NCBI RefSeq assembly: GCF_018455725.1
Contig: NZ_JAHCLR010000023.1
Coordinates: forward strand, 18,244 to 82,243
Source of the DNA: Mycolicibacter acidiphilus
GTDB lineage: Bacteria; Actinomycetota; Actinomycetes; Mycobacteriales; Mycobacteriaceae
Direction of reading: 5' to 3'
DNA length: 64,000 nucleotides
The notes beneath the pieces are model-generated. The model was not told the origin of the DNA and did not search any database. It saw only the letters and a program-made list of their open reading frames with translations. Shown in pieces: positions 25,630 through 34,663 of the stretch. The stretch's first letter is position 1; each line of letters starts with the position of its first letter. Both the position numbers and the translations under genes were made by a program.

Positions 25630-25685
25630 GGGCCGTCCTTATGCTGGTGATCGGGGTCACGATACGATTTTCGTCGACAGCCCGT

Positions 25686-25699
25686 TGTAACACGTTCTA
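25686..25699. promoter_or_regulatory. KstR-type operator between fadE26 and fdxD
   Basis: TGTAACACGTTCTA fits the KstR consensus TNNAACNNGTTNNA at every fixed position. KstR is the TetR-family repressor of cholesterol catabolism in mycobacteria and rhodococci. The site lies between two divergent steroid genes, 57 bases from the fadE26 start and about 90 bases from fdxD, so one dimer site could control both directions. Confidence 0.88.
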
Positions 25700-25789
25700 G
25701 TCGTTAGGGTCCAGTGGCCCTATCGCATCGTGGGCGTGCGCTGTTAGGCCCTATGGTGGCAGTAACGGATCTTGACCAAGGAGAGCGTG

Positions 25790-25984
25790 ATGCGAGTTGA
25801 AGTAGACCTGGACCGCTGCGAGGGCAACGCGATCTGCGTTGGTATCGACCCCGCTATGTTCGAGCTGAACGACGATGAGCAGTGCAACGTCAAGGTCGCG
25901 CCGATCCCGGCCGACCACGAGGCGCGCGCCATGCAGGCGATCGCCGAGTGCCCGCGCGCCGCGCTGCGCCGCGTCGAGGACTAG
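25790..25984 (+). CDS. fdxD: 3Fe-4S type ferredoxin FdxD
   Basis: 64-aa ferredoxin with cysteines in CEGNAIC and the distal CP of ECPRAAL, the pattern of mycobacterial single-cluster 3Fe-4S ferredoxins that serve cytochromes P450 and oxygenases. The usual third cysteine position is occupied by alanine-class residues, as in other members of this small group. ATG at 25790 follows AAGGAGAGCGTG; an in-frame GTG lies one codon upstream. It precedes hsd4A and the mce4 operon and is expected in the KstR regulon. Confidence 0.92.
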   Translation: MRVEVDLDRCEGNAICVGIDPAMFELNDDEQCNVKVAPIPADHEARAMQAIAECPRAALRRVED

Positions 25985-26031
25985 CCTGTCCGGCCGCCCG
26001 CTGACCACCGACGACTAGAGGTATTCATAAA

Positions 26032-26949
26032 GTGACTGCGAACGACAACGCGACCGATCTGTCCGGAAAGGTGGCGGTGGTCACCGGTGCGGCCGCGGGG
26101 CTGGGCCGGTCCGAGGCGATCGGACTGGCCCGCTCCGGGGCGACGGTGGTCGTCAACGACATCGCACCCGCACTGGCGTCCTCCGATGTGATCGACGAGA
26201 TCACCGCGGCCGGCGGCAAGGCGGTGGCGGTGGCCGGCGACATCAGTGCGCGGTCCACCGCTGACGAACTCGTCAGCACCGCCGACGGACTCGGCGGTCT
26301 GAGCGTCGTGGTCAACAACGCCGGCATCACCCGCGACAAGATGCTGTTCAACATGGCCGACGAGGACTTCGACGCGGTCATCGCCGTGCACCTGCGCGGT
26401 CACTTCCTGCTGACCCGCAACGCCGCCGCCTACTGGCGGGGCAAGGCGAAGGAGGCCGAGGGCGGGACCGTCTACGGCCGCATCGTCAACACCTCCTCGG
26501 AGGCCGGCCTGATGGGTCCGGTCGGTCAGGCCAACTACGGCGCGGCCAAGGCCGGCATCACCGCGCTGACGCTGACCGCCAGCCGCGCGCTGAGCCGGTA
26601 CGGCGTCACCGCCAACGCGATCTGCCCGCGGGCGCGCACCGCGATGACCGCCGACGTGTTCGGTGAGGCGAAGGTCGGCGCGGGGGAGGTCGACCCGCTC
26701 TCGCCGGAGCACGTGGTGACCCTGGTGCGGTTCCTGTCCTCGCCGGCGTCGGCGAAGGTCAGCGGCCAGGTCTTCGTGGTGTACGGCCCGGAGGTGACGC
26801 TGATGGCGGCGCCGACGGTCGAGCACCGGTTTGCTGCCGACGGGCAGGCATGGGACCCGGCGGGGCTCAGCGACACCCTCGCCGGCTACTTCGCCGACCG
26901 GGACCCGAAGCGGACCTTCTCGGCCTCCGAACTGATGGACGCCGACTAG
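26032..26949 (+). CDS. hsd4A: 17-beta-hydroxysteroid / beta-hydroxyacyl-CoA dehydrogenase Hsd4A (ChsB1)
   Basis: 305-aa SDR with TGAAAGLGRSEA at the cofactor site, VVNNAGI, NTSSEAG and catalytic YGAAK. It corresponds in position and length to Rv3502c (ChsB1/Hsd4A), which oxidises the beta-hydroxyacyl-CoA of the cholesterol side chain and can act on 17-keto steroids. It has a C-terminal extension beyond the SDR core (FVVYGPEVTLMAAP...), typical for this type. GTG start at 26032. Its TAG stop lies inside a second KstR-type operator that precedes yrbE4A. Confidence 0.92.
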   Translation: MTANDNATDLSGKVAVVTGAAAGLGRSEAIGLARSGATVVVNDIAPALASSDVIDEITAAGGKAVAVAGDISARSTADELVSTADGLGGLSVVVNNAGITRDKMLFNMADEDFDAVIAVHLRGHFLLTRNAAAYWRGKAKEAEGGTVYGRIVNTSSEAGLMGPVGQANYGAAKAGITALTLTASRALSRYGVTANAICPRARTAMTADVFGEAKVGAGEVDPLSPEHVVTLVRFLSSPASAKVSGQVFVVYGPEVTLMAAPTVEHRFAADGQAWDPAGLSDTLAGYFADRDPKRTFSASELMDAD

Positions 26950-26960
26950 AACACGTTTCA
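26947..26960. promoter_or_regulatory. KstR-type operator overlapping hsd4A stop codon
   Basis: TAGAACACGTTTCA fits TNNAACNNGTTNNA exactly, and its first three bases are the hsd4A TAG stop codon. It lies 99 bases before the second operator and about 240 bases before yrbE4A. As a consensus-perfect site it may anchor KstR upstream of the mce4 promoter. Confidence 0.8.
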
Positions 26961-27050
26961 ACGTTCACTGCGGGCGGACCACCGGGCAACGGGGCCTGCA
27001 ACGGTCATGACCTCGGTAAATGAGGGATATTCATCCATTAAACCGATGCT

Positions 27051-27080
27051 TTGACAGTGGGAACACGTTCTAGTTAGCAT
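27051..27080 (+). promoter_or_regulatory. mce4 promoter with KstR-type operator in the spacer
   Basis: -35 TTGACA at 27051-27056, a 17-base spacer, and -10 TTAGCA/TAGCAT at 27074-27080. The spacer contains GGGAACACGTTCTA (27059-27072), a KstR-type site with one mismatch at the first consensus T. Repressor bound here would exclude RNA polymerase. The mRNA would start near 27087, giving about 110 bases of leader before the yrbE4A TTG. Confidence 0.72.
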
Positions 27081-27199
27081 GGGTCGGCTCACACCCGGGC
27101 CAGGTAGTTCCGCATATCACATCGCCTGCACCGATAGTCACAGTAGTATCTGCGCGACAGTCGGCGTCGCGAGCGTCCAGTCGAGAAGGGGGGTCGAGG

Positions 27200-27964
27200 T
27201 TGCTTGAGCAGCTGACGATTCCGGCTCGGGCGGTCGGCGGCTTCGTCGACATGTCGATCGAGACCTTCCGGGAGATGTTCCGCCGGCCGTTCCAGTACCG
27301 CGAGTTCCTCGACCAGACCTGGATGATCGCCCGGGTCTCGCTGATCCCGACCCTGCTGGTGGCGATCCCGTTCACCGTGCTGGTGGCGTTCACGCTGAAC
27401 ATCCTGCTGCGCGAGATCGGCGCCGCCGACCTGTCCGGTGCGGGCACCGCGTTCGGCACCATCACCCAGCTGGGCCCGGTGGTCACCGTGCTGGTGGTCG
27501 CCGGCGCCGGCGCCACCGCCATCTGCGCCGACCTGGGCGCGCGCACCATCCGCGAGGAGATCGACGCGATGCGGGTGCTCGGCATCAACCCCATCCACCG
27601 GCTGGTGGTACCCCGCGCGCTGGCGTCGACGTTCGTCGCGCTGCTGCTCAACGGACTGGTCTGCGCTATCGGCCTGGTGGGGGGCTACGTCTTCTCGGTG
27701 TTCCTGCAGGGCGTCAACCCGGGCGCGTTCGTCAACGGCCTGACCGTGCTGACCGGGCTCGGTGAGCTGGTGATGGCCGAGATCAAGGCGCTGCTGTTCG
27801 GCACCGCCGCCGGACTGATCGGCTGCTACCGGGGACTGACCGCCAAGGGTGGACCGCAGGGCGTCGGCAACGCGGTGAACGAGACCGTCGTCTACGCCTT
27901 CATCTGTCTGTTCGTCATCAACGTGGTGATGACCGCGATCAGCGTCCGGGTGCTGGTGAAATGA
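27200..27964 (+). CDS. yrbE4A: Mce4 transporter permease YrbE4A
   Basis: 254-aa integral membrane permease of the MlaE/YrbE family, with about five to six membrane segments and the conserved EEIDAMRVLGINP loop that contacts the ATPase. With YrbE4B it forms the transmembrane core of the Mce4 importer, which takes up cholesterol; the ATPase MceG is encoded elsewhere. The TTG start at 27200 follows GAGAAGGGGGGTCGAGG. Its TGA overlaps the yrbE4B start (ATGA). Confidence 0.95.
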   Translation: MLEQLTIPARAVGGFVDMSIETFREMFRRPFQYREFLDQTWMIARVSLIPTLLVAIPFTVLVAFTLNILLREIGAADLSGAGTAFGTITQLGPVVTVLVVAGAGATAICADLGARTIREEIDAMRVLGINPIHRLVVPRALASTFVALLLNGLVCAIGLVGGYVFSVFLQGVNPGAFVNGLTVLTGLGELVMAEIKALLFGTAAGLIGCYRGLTAKGGPQGVGNAVNETVVYAFICLFVINVVMTAISVRVLVK

Positions 27965-28803
27965 GCTACGACGCGACGCTGAAGTTCCGCCGGATGTTCA
28001 CCTGGGCGCCGCGGGCGTTCGACGACTTCGGTGAGCAGGCGCTGTTCTACGCCGACTCGATCCGCTACATCCCCAACGCGCTCACCAAGTACCGCAAGGA
28101 GACGATCCGGCTGATCGCCGAGATCACCATGGGCACCGGTGCGCTGGCGATCATCGGCGGCACCGTGGGCGTCGCCACCTTCCTGACGCTGGCCTCCGGC
28201 GGCGTCATCGCGGTGCAGGGCTACTCGTCGCTGGGCAACATCGGCATCGAGGCGCTGACCGGCTTCCTGTCGGCGTTCCTCAACGTGCGCATCATCGCGC
28301 CGGTCGTGGCCGGGATCGCGCTGGCCGCCACCATCGGAGCGGGCACGACGGCGACGCTGGGCGCCATGCGGGTCTCCGAAGAGATCGACGCCGTCGAGTG
28401 CATGGCGGTGCACTCGGTGTCCTACCTGGTGTCCACCCGGCTGGTGGCCGGGCTGATCGCGATCATCCCGCTGTACTCACTGTCGGTGCTGGCGGCGTTC
28501 TTCGCGGCCCGGTCCACCACGGTGTTCATCAACTCGCAGTCACCGGGCCTCTACGACCACTACTTCGACACGTTCCTGATCCCCACCGACCTGCTGTGGT
28601 CGTTCCTGCAGGCGATCATCATGTCGATCGCGGTGATGCTGGTGCACACCTTCCACGGCTACAACGCCGCGGGCGGCTCGGTCGGCGTGGGTATCGCGGT
28701 GGGCCAAGCGGTTCGGACGTCACTGGTCGTCGTCGTCATCATCACCCTGTTCATTTCACTCGCCGTCTACGGCGGGTCCGGTAACTTCAACCTCTCGGGG
28801 TAG
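27961..28803 (+). CDS. yrbE4B: Mce4 transporter permease YrbE4B
   Basis: 280-aa MlaE/YrbE permease partner of YrbE4A. The coupling-helix loop MRVSEEIDAVECMAVHSVSYL is intact, flanked by membrane segments, and the C-terminal helix (TSLVVVVIITLFISLAVYG) closes the protein. ATG at 27961 overlaps yrbE4A by four bases. Both permeases are the same size as their M. tuberculosis counterparts, with no sign of damage. Confidence 0.95.
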   Translation: MSYDATLKFRRMFTWAPRAFDDFGEQALFYADSIRYIPNALTKYRKETIRLIAEITMGTGALAIIGGTVGVATFLTLASGGVIAVQGYSSLGNIGIEALTGFLSAFLNVRIIAPVVAGIALAATIGAGTTATLGAMRVSEEIDAVECMAVHSVSYLVSTRLVAGLIAIIPLYSLSVLAAFFAARSTTVFINSQSPGLYDHYFDTFLIPTDLLWSFLQAIIMSIAVMLVHTFHGYNAAGGSVGVGIAVGQAVRTSLVVVVIITLFISLAVYGGSGNFNLSG

Positions 28804-28812
28804 CGGGGGGGA

Positions 28813-30021
28813 TTGAACGTGAACACCGGATCGAGGCGTACCCAGGTGCGGATTGCCGCGGCAGTGCTGTCGGCGATCCTGCTGGGTTTCACCGCTTTCA
28901 CCTACCTCGCCTACACCCAGGCGTTCTCGTCGACGGCGAAGGTCACGGTCACCTCGCCCCGTGCCGGCCTGGTGATGGAGCAGGACGCCAAGGTCAAATT
29001 CCGTGGTGTCCAGGTCGGCAAGGTCAAGAAGATCGACTATCACGGTGAGCAGGCCCGCCTCACGCTGGCGCTGGACACCGACGAACTGCGCCACATCCCG
29101 GCCAACGTCGCCGTGCACATTGCCAGCAACACCATCTTCGGAGCGAAGTCGGTCGAGTTCGTGCCGCCGCCGGAGCCGGAGGCCAAGCGGCTGCGCGCCG
29201 GCGACCACGTGGCGGCCTCAGCGGTGCAGCTGGAAGTCAACACGCTGTTCCAGAAGCTCACCGATCTGCTGGACAAGCTGGACCCGATCCAGCTCAACGG
29301 CACGATCACCGCGCTGGCCGAGGGGCTGCGGGGCAACGGTGACAACCTGGGCGGGGCGGTGGCCGGGTTGAACACGCTGCTGGCGAAGATGAACCCGAAG
29401 CTGCCGGAGCTGCAGTCCACGTTCGCCAAGACCGCGGTCGTCGGCAACATCTACGGCGACGCGGCGCCGGACCTGGCGACGATCTTCGACAACGTCCCCA
29501 CGATCAGCAAGACCCTGGTCGATCAGCGGGAGAACCTGAACAAGGCGCTGCTGGCGACCACCGGTCTGGCGCGCAACGGCTACGACGCCCTGGCGCCGGC
29601 CGCCGACGACTTCATCGCCGCGGTCACCCGCTTCCGGGCGCTGCTGAGCCTGCTGGGGGACTACTCGCCGGAGTTCGGCTGCCTGTTCAAAGGGCTGGCG
29701 CTGGCCTTCAAGCGGTTCGGTCCGTCGATCGGTGGCACCAACCCGGCGCTGTTCGTGCACTCCAACTTCATCCCGGGGGCGCCGGCCTACACTTTCCCGG
29801 AGAGTCTGCCGGTGGCCAACGCGACCGGTGGCCCGAACTGCCGCGGCCTGCCCGACATCCCGAGTAAGCAGTGGGGCGGGTCCTGGTACCGTTCGCCGTT
29901 CCTGGTCACCGACAACGCCTACATTCCCTTCCAGCCGAACACCGAACTGCAGTGGGACTCGCCGTCGGTGGCGCAGTTCCTCTTCAACGGTGCCTTCGCC
30001 GAGCGGGACGAGTACCAATGA
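28813..30021 (+). CDS. mce4A: Mce4A substrate-binding/tunnel subunit
   Basis: 402-aa MCE protein: an N-terminal membrane anchor (about residues 14-35), the MCE beta-domain (about 40-120, with TVTSPRAGLVMEQDAKVKF), a long helical region that forms the tunnel in hexamers, and a C-terminal region rich in Pro and Gly. Mce4A-F assemble as a heterohexamer bridging to the cell envelope. The TTG at 28813 follows the purine run GGGGGGG; a GTG at 28819 is an alternative. It opens the six-gene mce4ABCDEF run. Confidence 0.94.
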   Translation: MNVNTGSRRTQVRIAAAVLSAILLGFTAFTYLAYTQAFSSTAKVTVTSPRAGLVMEQDAKVKFRGVQVGKVKKIDYHGEQARLTLALDTDELRHIPANVAVHIASNTIFGAKSVEFVPPPEPEAKRLRAGDHVAASAVQLEVNTLFQKLTDLLDKLDPIQLNGTITALAEGLRGNGDNLGGAVAGLNTLLAKMNPKLPELQSTFAKTAVVGNIYGDAAPDLATIFDNVPTISKTLVDQRENLNKALLATTGLARNGYDALAPAADDFIAAVTRFRALLSLLGDYSPEFGCLFKGLALAFKRFGPSIGGTNPALFVHSNFIPGAPAYTFPESLPVANATGGPNCRGLPDIPSKQWGGSWYRSPFLVTDNAYIPFQPNTELQWDSPSVAQFLFNGAFAERDEYQ

Positions 30022-31055
30022 ACGAACGCGGCACGCTGATCAAGGTCAGCATCTTCACGGTCGCCATGCTGCTGGTCTCGGCCGGCCTGGTGGTGATCTT
30101 CGGTGAGTTCCGGTTCGCCGCGAACAACACCTACCACGCCAAATTCACCAACGCCTCCCGGCTCAAGGGCGGCGAGGACGTGCGGATCTCCGGCATTCCG
30201 GTGGGTACGGTGAAGAGCGTCGAACTGGCGCCGGACAACACCGTCGACGTCACCTTCGACGTCAACAAGCGCTACCAGCTCTACACCTCCACCCGCGCGC
30301 TGATCCGCTACGAGAACCTCGTCGGCGACCGCTACCTGGAGGTCGCATCCGGCCCCGGCGACCTGGTGAAGCTGCCGCCGGGCGGCCACATCTCCGACAA
30401 GCACACCGAGCCGGCGCTGGACCTCGACGCGCTGCTCGGCGGCATGCGCCCGGTGCTCAAGGGCCTGGACGGCACCAAGGTCAACCAGATCAGCGGCGCG
30501 ATCATCGAGATGCTGCAGGGGCAGGGCGGCGCGCTGTCGCAGATGCTGGCCAGCACCGACTCGTTCACCCACACGCTGGCCTCTCACGACCAGCTGATCG
30601 GCGACGTCGTCAACAACCTGAACACCGTGCTGGCCACCGTCGACGACAAGAGCGCGCAGTTCGACGCGACCGTCGACAAACTCCAGCAGCTGATCAGCGG
30701 CCTGGCCGAGGGTAGGGACGCGATCGCCGGCGCGATCGGCCCGCTGGGCTCGGTGGAGACCGACCTGACCGACACGCTGAAGAAGACGCGGCGGCCGCTG
30801 CAGGGCGTGATCGAGAACGCCCGTCCGTTGGCGACCGTGCTGAACAAGCGCCAGGACGAGCTGAACGCGGTCATCGACCCGCTGGAGGAGAACTACCTGC
30901 GGCTCAACGCACTCGGCGCCTACGGCTCGTTCTTCAACATCTTCTTCTGCACGGTCAGTCTGAAGTTCAACGGTCCGGCCGGCAGCGACCTGATCGTCCC
31001 GATGGGCGGGCAGAACGTCAAGAGCAAGGGGAGGTGTTCCCCTGTCAAGGAGTGA
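30018..31055 (+). CDS. mce4B: Mce4B subunit
   Basis: 345-aa MCE protein with an N-terminal anchor (VSIFTVAMLLVSAGLVVIF), an MCE domain (FTNASRLKGGEDVRISG) and the helical tunnel region. Its ATG at 30018 overlaps the mce4A stop by four bases. Its end overlaps the proposed CTG start of mce4C by 14 bases. No signal-peptide cleavage or lipobox is visible, so it should stay anchored. Confidence 0.94.
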   Translation: MNERGTLIKVSIFTVAMLLVSAGLVVIFGEFRFAANNTYHAKFTNASRLKGGEDVRISGIPVGTVKSVELAPDNTVDVTFDVNKRYQLYTSTRALIRYENLVGDRYLEVASGPGDLVKLPPGGHISDKHTEPALDLDALLGGMRPVLKGLDGTKVNQISGAIIEMLQGQGGALSQMLASTDSFTHTLASHDQLIGDVVNNLNTVLATVDDKSAQFDATVDKLQQLISGLAEGRDAIAGAIGPLGSVETDLTDTLKKTRRPLQGVIENARPLATVLNKRQDELNAVIDPLEENYLRLNALGAYGSFFNIFFCTVSLKFNGPAGSDLIVPMGGQNVKSKGRCSPVKE

Positions 31056-32100
31056 TCGGGAGAACCCGGTCCGCACCGGAACGCTGGGTATCGCCCTGGT
31101 GGCGTGCCTGGTGCTGGTGTCGTTCGGGTACAGCTCCCTGCCGTTCATGCCGCAAGGCAAGGTCTACCACGGGTATTTCGCGGACGCCGGCGGGATCATC
31201 CCCGGTAACGACGTGACCGTCTCGGGTATCCGGGTCGGCAAGGTGGCCTCGGTGGCGCTCTCGGGTGCCAGTGCGAAGCTGACGTTCACCGTCGACCGCA
31301 ACGTCCGGGTCGGCGACCAGTCGCTGGCCGCGATCCGCACCGACACCGTGCTGGGCGAGCGGGCGCTGGCGATCACCCCGGGCGGCTCCGGGTCGTCGAC
31401 GGAGATCCCACTGGGCCGGACCCGGTCGCCGTACACGATGAACAACGCGCTGCAGGATCTCGGCGGCGGGGTGGAAGCCCTCGACAAGCCGCAGCTCGAA
31501 CAGGCGCTGCAGGTGCTCACCGACTCGATGCGTGACGCGACCCCGCAGCTGCGCGGCGCGCTGGACGGTGTGGCGGCCATGTCGCGCAGCATCAACCGCC
31601 GCGACGAGGCACTCGGGCAGCTGCTGGCGCACGCCAAGACCGTCACCGGGGTGCTCAACCAGCGCGCCGACCAGGTGAACAAGCTCGTGCTCGACGGCAA
31701 CCAGCTCTTCGCCGCCCTCGACGAGCGCCGGCAGGCCCTCGGCGCGCTGATCGGCGGCATCCAGGGGGTGTCCGAGCAACTCTCCGGTTTCGTGGCCGAC
31801 AACAAGCAGGAGATCGGCCCGATGCTGCAGAAGCTGAACCTGGTGATGGACAACATGATCTCCCGCAAGGAGCGGATCGCCGGCGCCATGGAACGGCTGC
31901 CCGGCTACGCCACCACGCTGGGTGAGGTGGTCGCGTCGGGGCCCGGCTTCCAGATCAACCTGTTCGGCCTGCCGCCGCCAACCATGTCCGAGTACCTCTT
32001 CGACGCCTACTTCCAGCCCGGCAAACTGCCGGACAGCCTGGCCGACTACCTGCGCGGGATGATCGACCAGCGCCTGATCGTCAGGCCGAAGTCGCCATGA
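31042..32100 (+). CDS. mce4C: Mce4C subunit (probable CTG start)
   Basis: 352-aa MCE protein with anchor (TLGIALVACLVLVSFGY), MCE domain (FADAGGIIPGNDVTVSG) and helical region ending in PKSP. No ATG, GTG or TTG lies in frame between the mce4B region and a GTG at 31099, and starting there would remove the cytoplasmic lead and half of the anchor. The in-frame CTG at 31042 lies seven bases after AGGGGAGG, and the residues between them (SDRENPVRTG) match the usual Mce4C N-terminus in type and position. The CTG is therefore the likely start. Its TGA overlaps mce4D (ATGA). Confidence 0.9.
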   Translation: MSRSDRENPVRTGTLGIALVACLVLVSFGYSSLPFMPQGKVYHGYFADAGGIIPGNDVTVSGIRVGKVASVALSGASAKLTFTVDRNVRVGDQSLAAIRTDTVLGERALAITPGGSGSSTEIPLGRTRSPYTMNNALQDLGGGVEALDKPQLEQALQVLTDSMRDATPQLRGALDGVAAMSRSINRRDEALGQLLAHAKTVTGVLNQRADQVNKLVLDGNQLFAALDERRQALGALIGGIQGVSEQLSGFVADNKQEIGPMLQKLNLVMDNMISRKERIAGAMERLPGYATTLGEVVASGPGFQINLFGLPPPTMSEYLFDAYFQPGKLPDSLADYLRGMIDQRLIVRPKSP

Positions 32101-33458
32101 CACGCCGGACGATGCGTATCCTCATCGCCGCGGGGCTGGCAGTGCTGCTGGCCGTCGGCGGCTACCTGCTGCTGCCGTCGCAGCGCACCTACCGGATCAC
32201 CGGCTACTTCGCCTCCGCGGTCGGGCTGTACCCGGGTGACGACGTGCGGGTCGTCGGTGTCCCGGTGGGCCGGATCGAGTCCATCGAGCCGCGCGCCGAC
32301 AGTGTCAAGGTCACGATGAGCGTGCACCGCGACGTGCCGCTGCCGGCGGACGTGCACGCGGTGCTGATGGCACCGAACATCGTCTCGGCACGCGTGATTC
32401 AGCTCGCGCCGGCCTACACCGGCGGCGAACGCCTGGCCGACAACGCGGTGCTCGACATGAGCCGGACCGCGGTGCCGGTGGAGTGGGATGAGATCAAGGA
32501 GCAGCTCACCGCGCTCAGCGCCCAGCTGGCGCCGGAGAACGGCAAGCTCAACGGCGCGCTCAGCGGTTTCGTCAACCAGGCCGCCGACACCTTCGACGGC
32601 AACGGCGACACCTTCCGCAACGCGCTGCGCGAACTGTCCGCCACGGCCGGGCGGCTCGGGGACTCGCGTACCGACATCTTCGGTACCGTCAAGAACCTGC
32701 AGGTCCTGGTCAGCGCACTGGCGGGCAGCAACGAGCAGCTCGTGCAATTCACCGACCACGTCGCGGCCGTCTCCGCGGTCATGGCCGACAGCTCCAAGGA
32801 TCTCGACGTCACGCTGGGCACCCTGAACCAGGCGCTGAAGGACGTGCGCGGATTCCTGCACGACAACAACGACGCGATCATCTCGCAGGTCAACAAGCTG
32901 GCGGAATTCTCCGAGACGCTCTCGGCGCAGAGCGACAACTTCGAGCAGGTCCTGCACATCACCCCGCACGGCCTGGTGAACTTCTACAACATCTACAACC
33001 CGGCGCAGGGCACGCTGAGCGGGCTGCTCTCGCTGCCGGACTTCGCCAACCCGGTGCAATTCATCTGCGGCGGTGTCTTCGACGTCGGCGCGGTCCCGGA
33101 CAACTTCAAGCGAGCCGAGCTGTGCAAAGAGCGGATGGGGCCGGTGATGCGGCGCTGGTCGATGAACTTCGTGCCGTTCCTGTTCCACCCGATCAACTCG
33201 ATCACCGCGTACAAGGGGCAGATCCAGTACGACACCCCGGAGACCGAGGCCAAGGCCCAGACCCCGCTGCCGTACCTGAAGTGGATGCCCGCGCCGGGCG
33301 TCACGGCGCCGAGCAACGAGGACATGCAGAAGCTGTTCACGGGGCCGCGCGCGCCGGGACAGCTCGGCCCGGCGCCCGGGCCGACCGGTCCGCAGCAGCC
33401 CGGCGCCGGTGCGCCGCTGCCGCCGTACGCGCAGCCGCCGCAGGGAGCCGGCGGATGA
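32097..33458 (+). CDS. mce4D: Mce4D subunit
   Basis: 453-aa MCE protein: anchor (ILIAAGLAVLLAVGGYLLL), MCE domain (YFASAVGLYPGDDVRVVG), helical tunnel region to about residue 300, and a C-terminal proline/glycine-rich tail (PGPTGPQQPGAG) absent from A-C. Four-base overlaps at both ends keep it in step with its neighbours. The proline-rich tail is usual for Mce D and F subunits and may extend toward the outer envelope. Confidence 0.94.
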   Translation: MTRRTMRILIAAGLAVLLAVGGYLLLPSQRTYRITGYFASAVGLYPGDDVRVVGVPVGRIESIEPRADSVKVTMSVHRDVPLPADVHAVLMAPNIVSARVIQLAPAYTGGERLADNAVLDMSRTAVPVEWDEIKEQLTALSAQLAPENGKLNGALSGFVNQAADTFDGNGDTFRNALRELSATAGRLGDSRTDIFGTVKNLQVLVSALAGSNEQLVQFTDHVAAVSAVMADSSKDLDVTLGTLNQALKDVRGFLHDNNDAIISQVNKLAEFSETLSAQSDNFEQVLHITPHGLVNFYNIYNPAQGTLSGLLSLPDFANPVQFICGGVFDVGAVPDNFKRAELCKERMGPVMRRWSMNFVPFLFHPINSITAYKGQIQYDTPETEAKAQTPLPYLKWMPAPGVTAPSNEDMQKLFTGPRAPGQLGPAPGPTGPQQPGAGAPLPPYAQPPQGAGG

Positions 33459-34657
33459 CCCGGCGCAGGACCAAGATCGAGAAGGTGAGCGCCGGGGTGC
33501 GGCGGCTGGGCCGGCGCGGCGCCGCGCTGGGCGCCGGGACGCTGCTGCTGTCCGGGTGCCAGTTCGGCGGCCTGAACTCGCTGAACATGCCGGGCACCGC
33601 CGGGCACGGCCGGGGCTCCTACAGCATCACCGTGCAGTTGCCGGACGTGTCGACGCTGCCGCAGAACTCGCCGGTGATGGTCGACGACGTCACGGTCGGC
33701 AGTGTGTCGGGGCTGCAGGCGGTGCAGCAGCCGGACGGCAGTTTCTACGCGGCGGTGAAGCTGTCCCTGGACGGCAACGTCCACCTGCCCGCCAACGCGA
33801 TCGCGAAGGTCGCGCAGACGTCGCTGCTCGGCTCGCAGCACATCGACCTGGCCCCGCCGACCGACGAGGCACCGGTCGGCCGCCTGGCGCCGGGCGCGGA
33901 GATCCCGCTGAGCCGCACCGGCGCCTACCCGACCACCGAGGCGGTGCTGTCGTCGCTGGGCGTGGTGGTCAACAAGGGCAATCTCGGTGCGCTGCAGGAC
34001 ATCACCGACGAGGCGTATCAGGCGTTCGCGAGCCGGGCCGGCAGCCTGGCCGGGCTGATGCCGCGGCTGGCCGAACTCACCGCGTCGCTGGACCAGCAGG
34101 CGACCGACATCATCGCGGCGGCCGAGGGGCTGAACCGGGTGGGGTCGACGCTGGCCCGCAGCGCACCCAGCCTGGCCCTGGCGCTGGACACCATGCCGGC
34201 CGCCCTGCAGGTGCTCAACGACAACCGCGCGAACATCGTCGACGCTTTCGCGGCGCTGAAGAGCCTCGCCGAGGTCGGCGCCCGCATCATGACCGAGGGC
34301 AAGGACGCCATCGCCGCGGACCTCAAGGACCTGTACCCGGTGGTCAAGGCGTTCGCCGACAACGCCAACGACCTGGTGACCGCGTTCCAGTTCATCCCGA
34401 CGTTCCCGTTCCCGTCGATGTACCTGCGCAACGCGGTGCGCGGCGACTTCCTGAACGTCTACGTCACCTTCGACATGACGCTGCGCCGCCTCGGTGAGTC
34501 CGTCTTCACCACCGGCGGGTTCGACCCCAACATGCCGAGGCTGGGCCAGGTCATCAACCCGCCGGACTTCCTGCTGCCCGAACTGGCGAACCTGTCCGGC
34601 CAGGCTGCGGACCCGTTCAAGATCCCGCCCGGCACGGCCCCCCACTACGAGGACTGA
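33455..34657 (+). CDS. mce4E: Mce4E lipoprotein subunit (LprN-type)
   Basis: 400-aa MCE protein that is a lipoprotein: the signal sequence ends in the lipobox LLLSGC (cysteine near residue 34). The MCE domain starts near residue 53 (SYSITVQLPDVSTLPQNSP). Lipid anchoring of the E subunit is a constant feature of actinobacterial mce loci. ATG at 33455 overlaps the mce4D stop, and a six-base gap separates it from mce4F. Confidence 0.94.
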   Translation: MTRRRTKIEKVSAGVRRLGRRGAALGAGTLLLSGCQFGGLNSLNMPGTAGHGRGSYSITVQLPDVSTLPQNSPVMVDDVTVGSVSGLQAVQQPDGSFYAAVKLSLDGNVHLPANAIAKVAQTSLLGSQHIDLAPPTDEAPVGRLAPGAEIPLSRTGAYPTTEAVLSSLGVVVNKGNLGALQDITDEAYQAFASRAGSLAGLMPRLAELTASLDQQATDIIAAAEGLNRVGSTLARSAPSLALALDTMPAALQVLNDNRANIVDAFAALKSLAEVGARIMTEGKDAIAADLKDLYPVVKAFADNANDLVTAFQFIPTFPFPSMYLRNAVRGDFLNVYVTFDMTLRRLGESVFTTGGFDPNMPRLGQVINPPDFLLPELANLSGQAADPFKIPPGTAPHYED

Positions 34658-34663
34658 TCCGCG

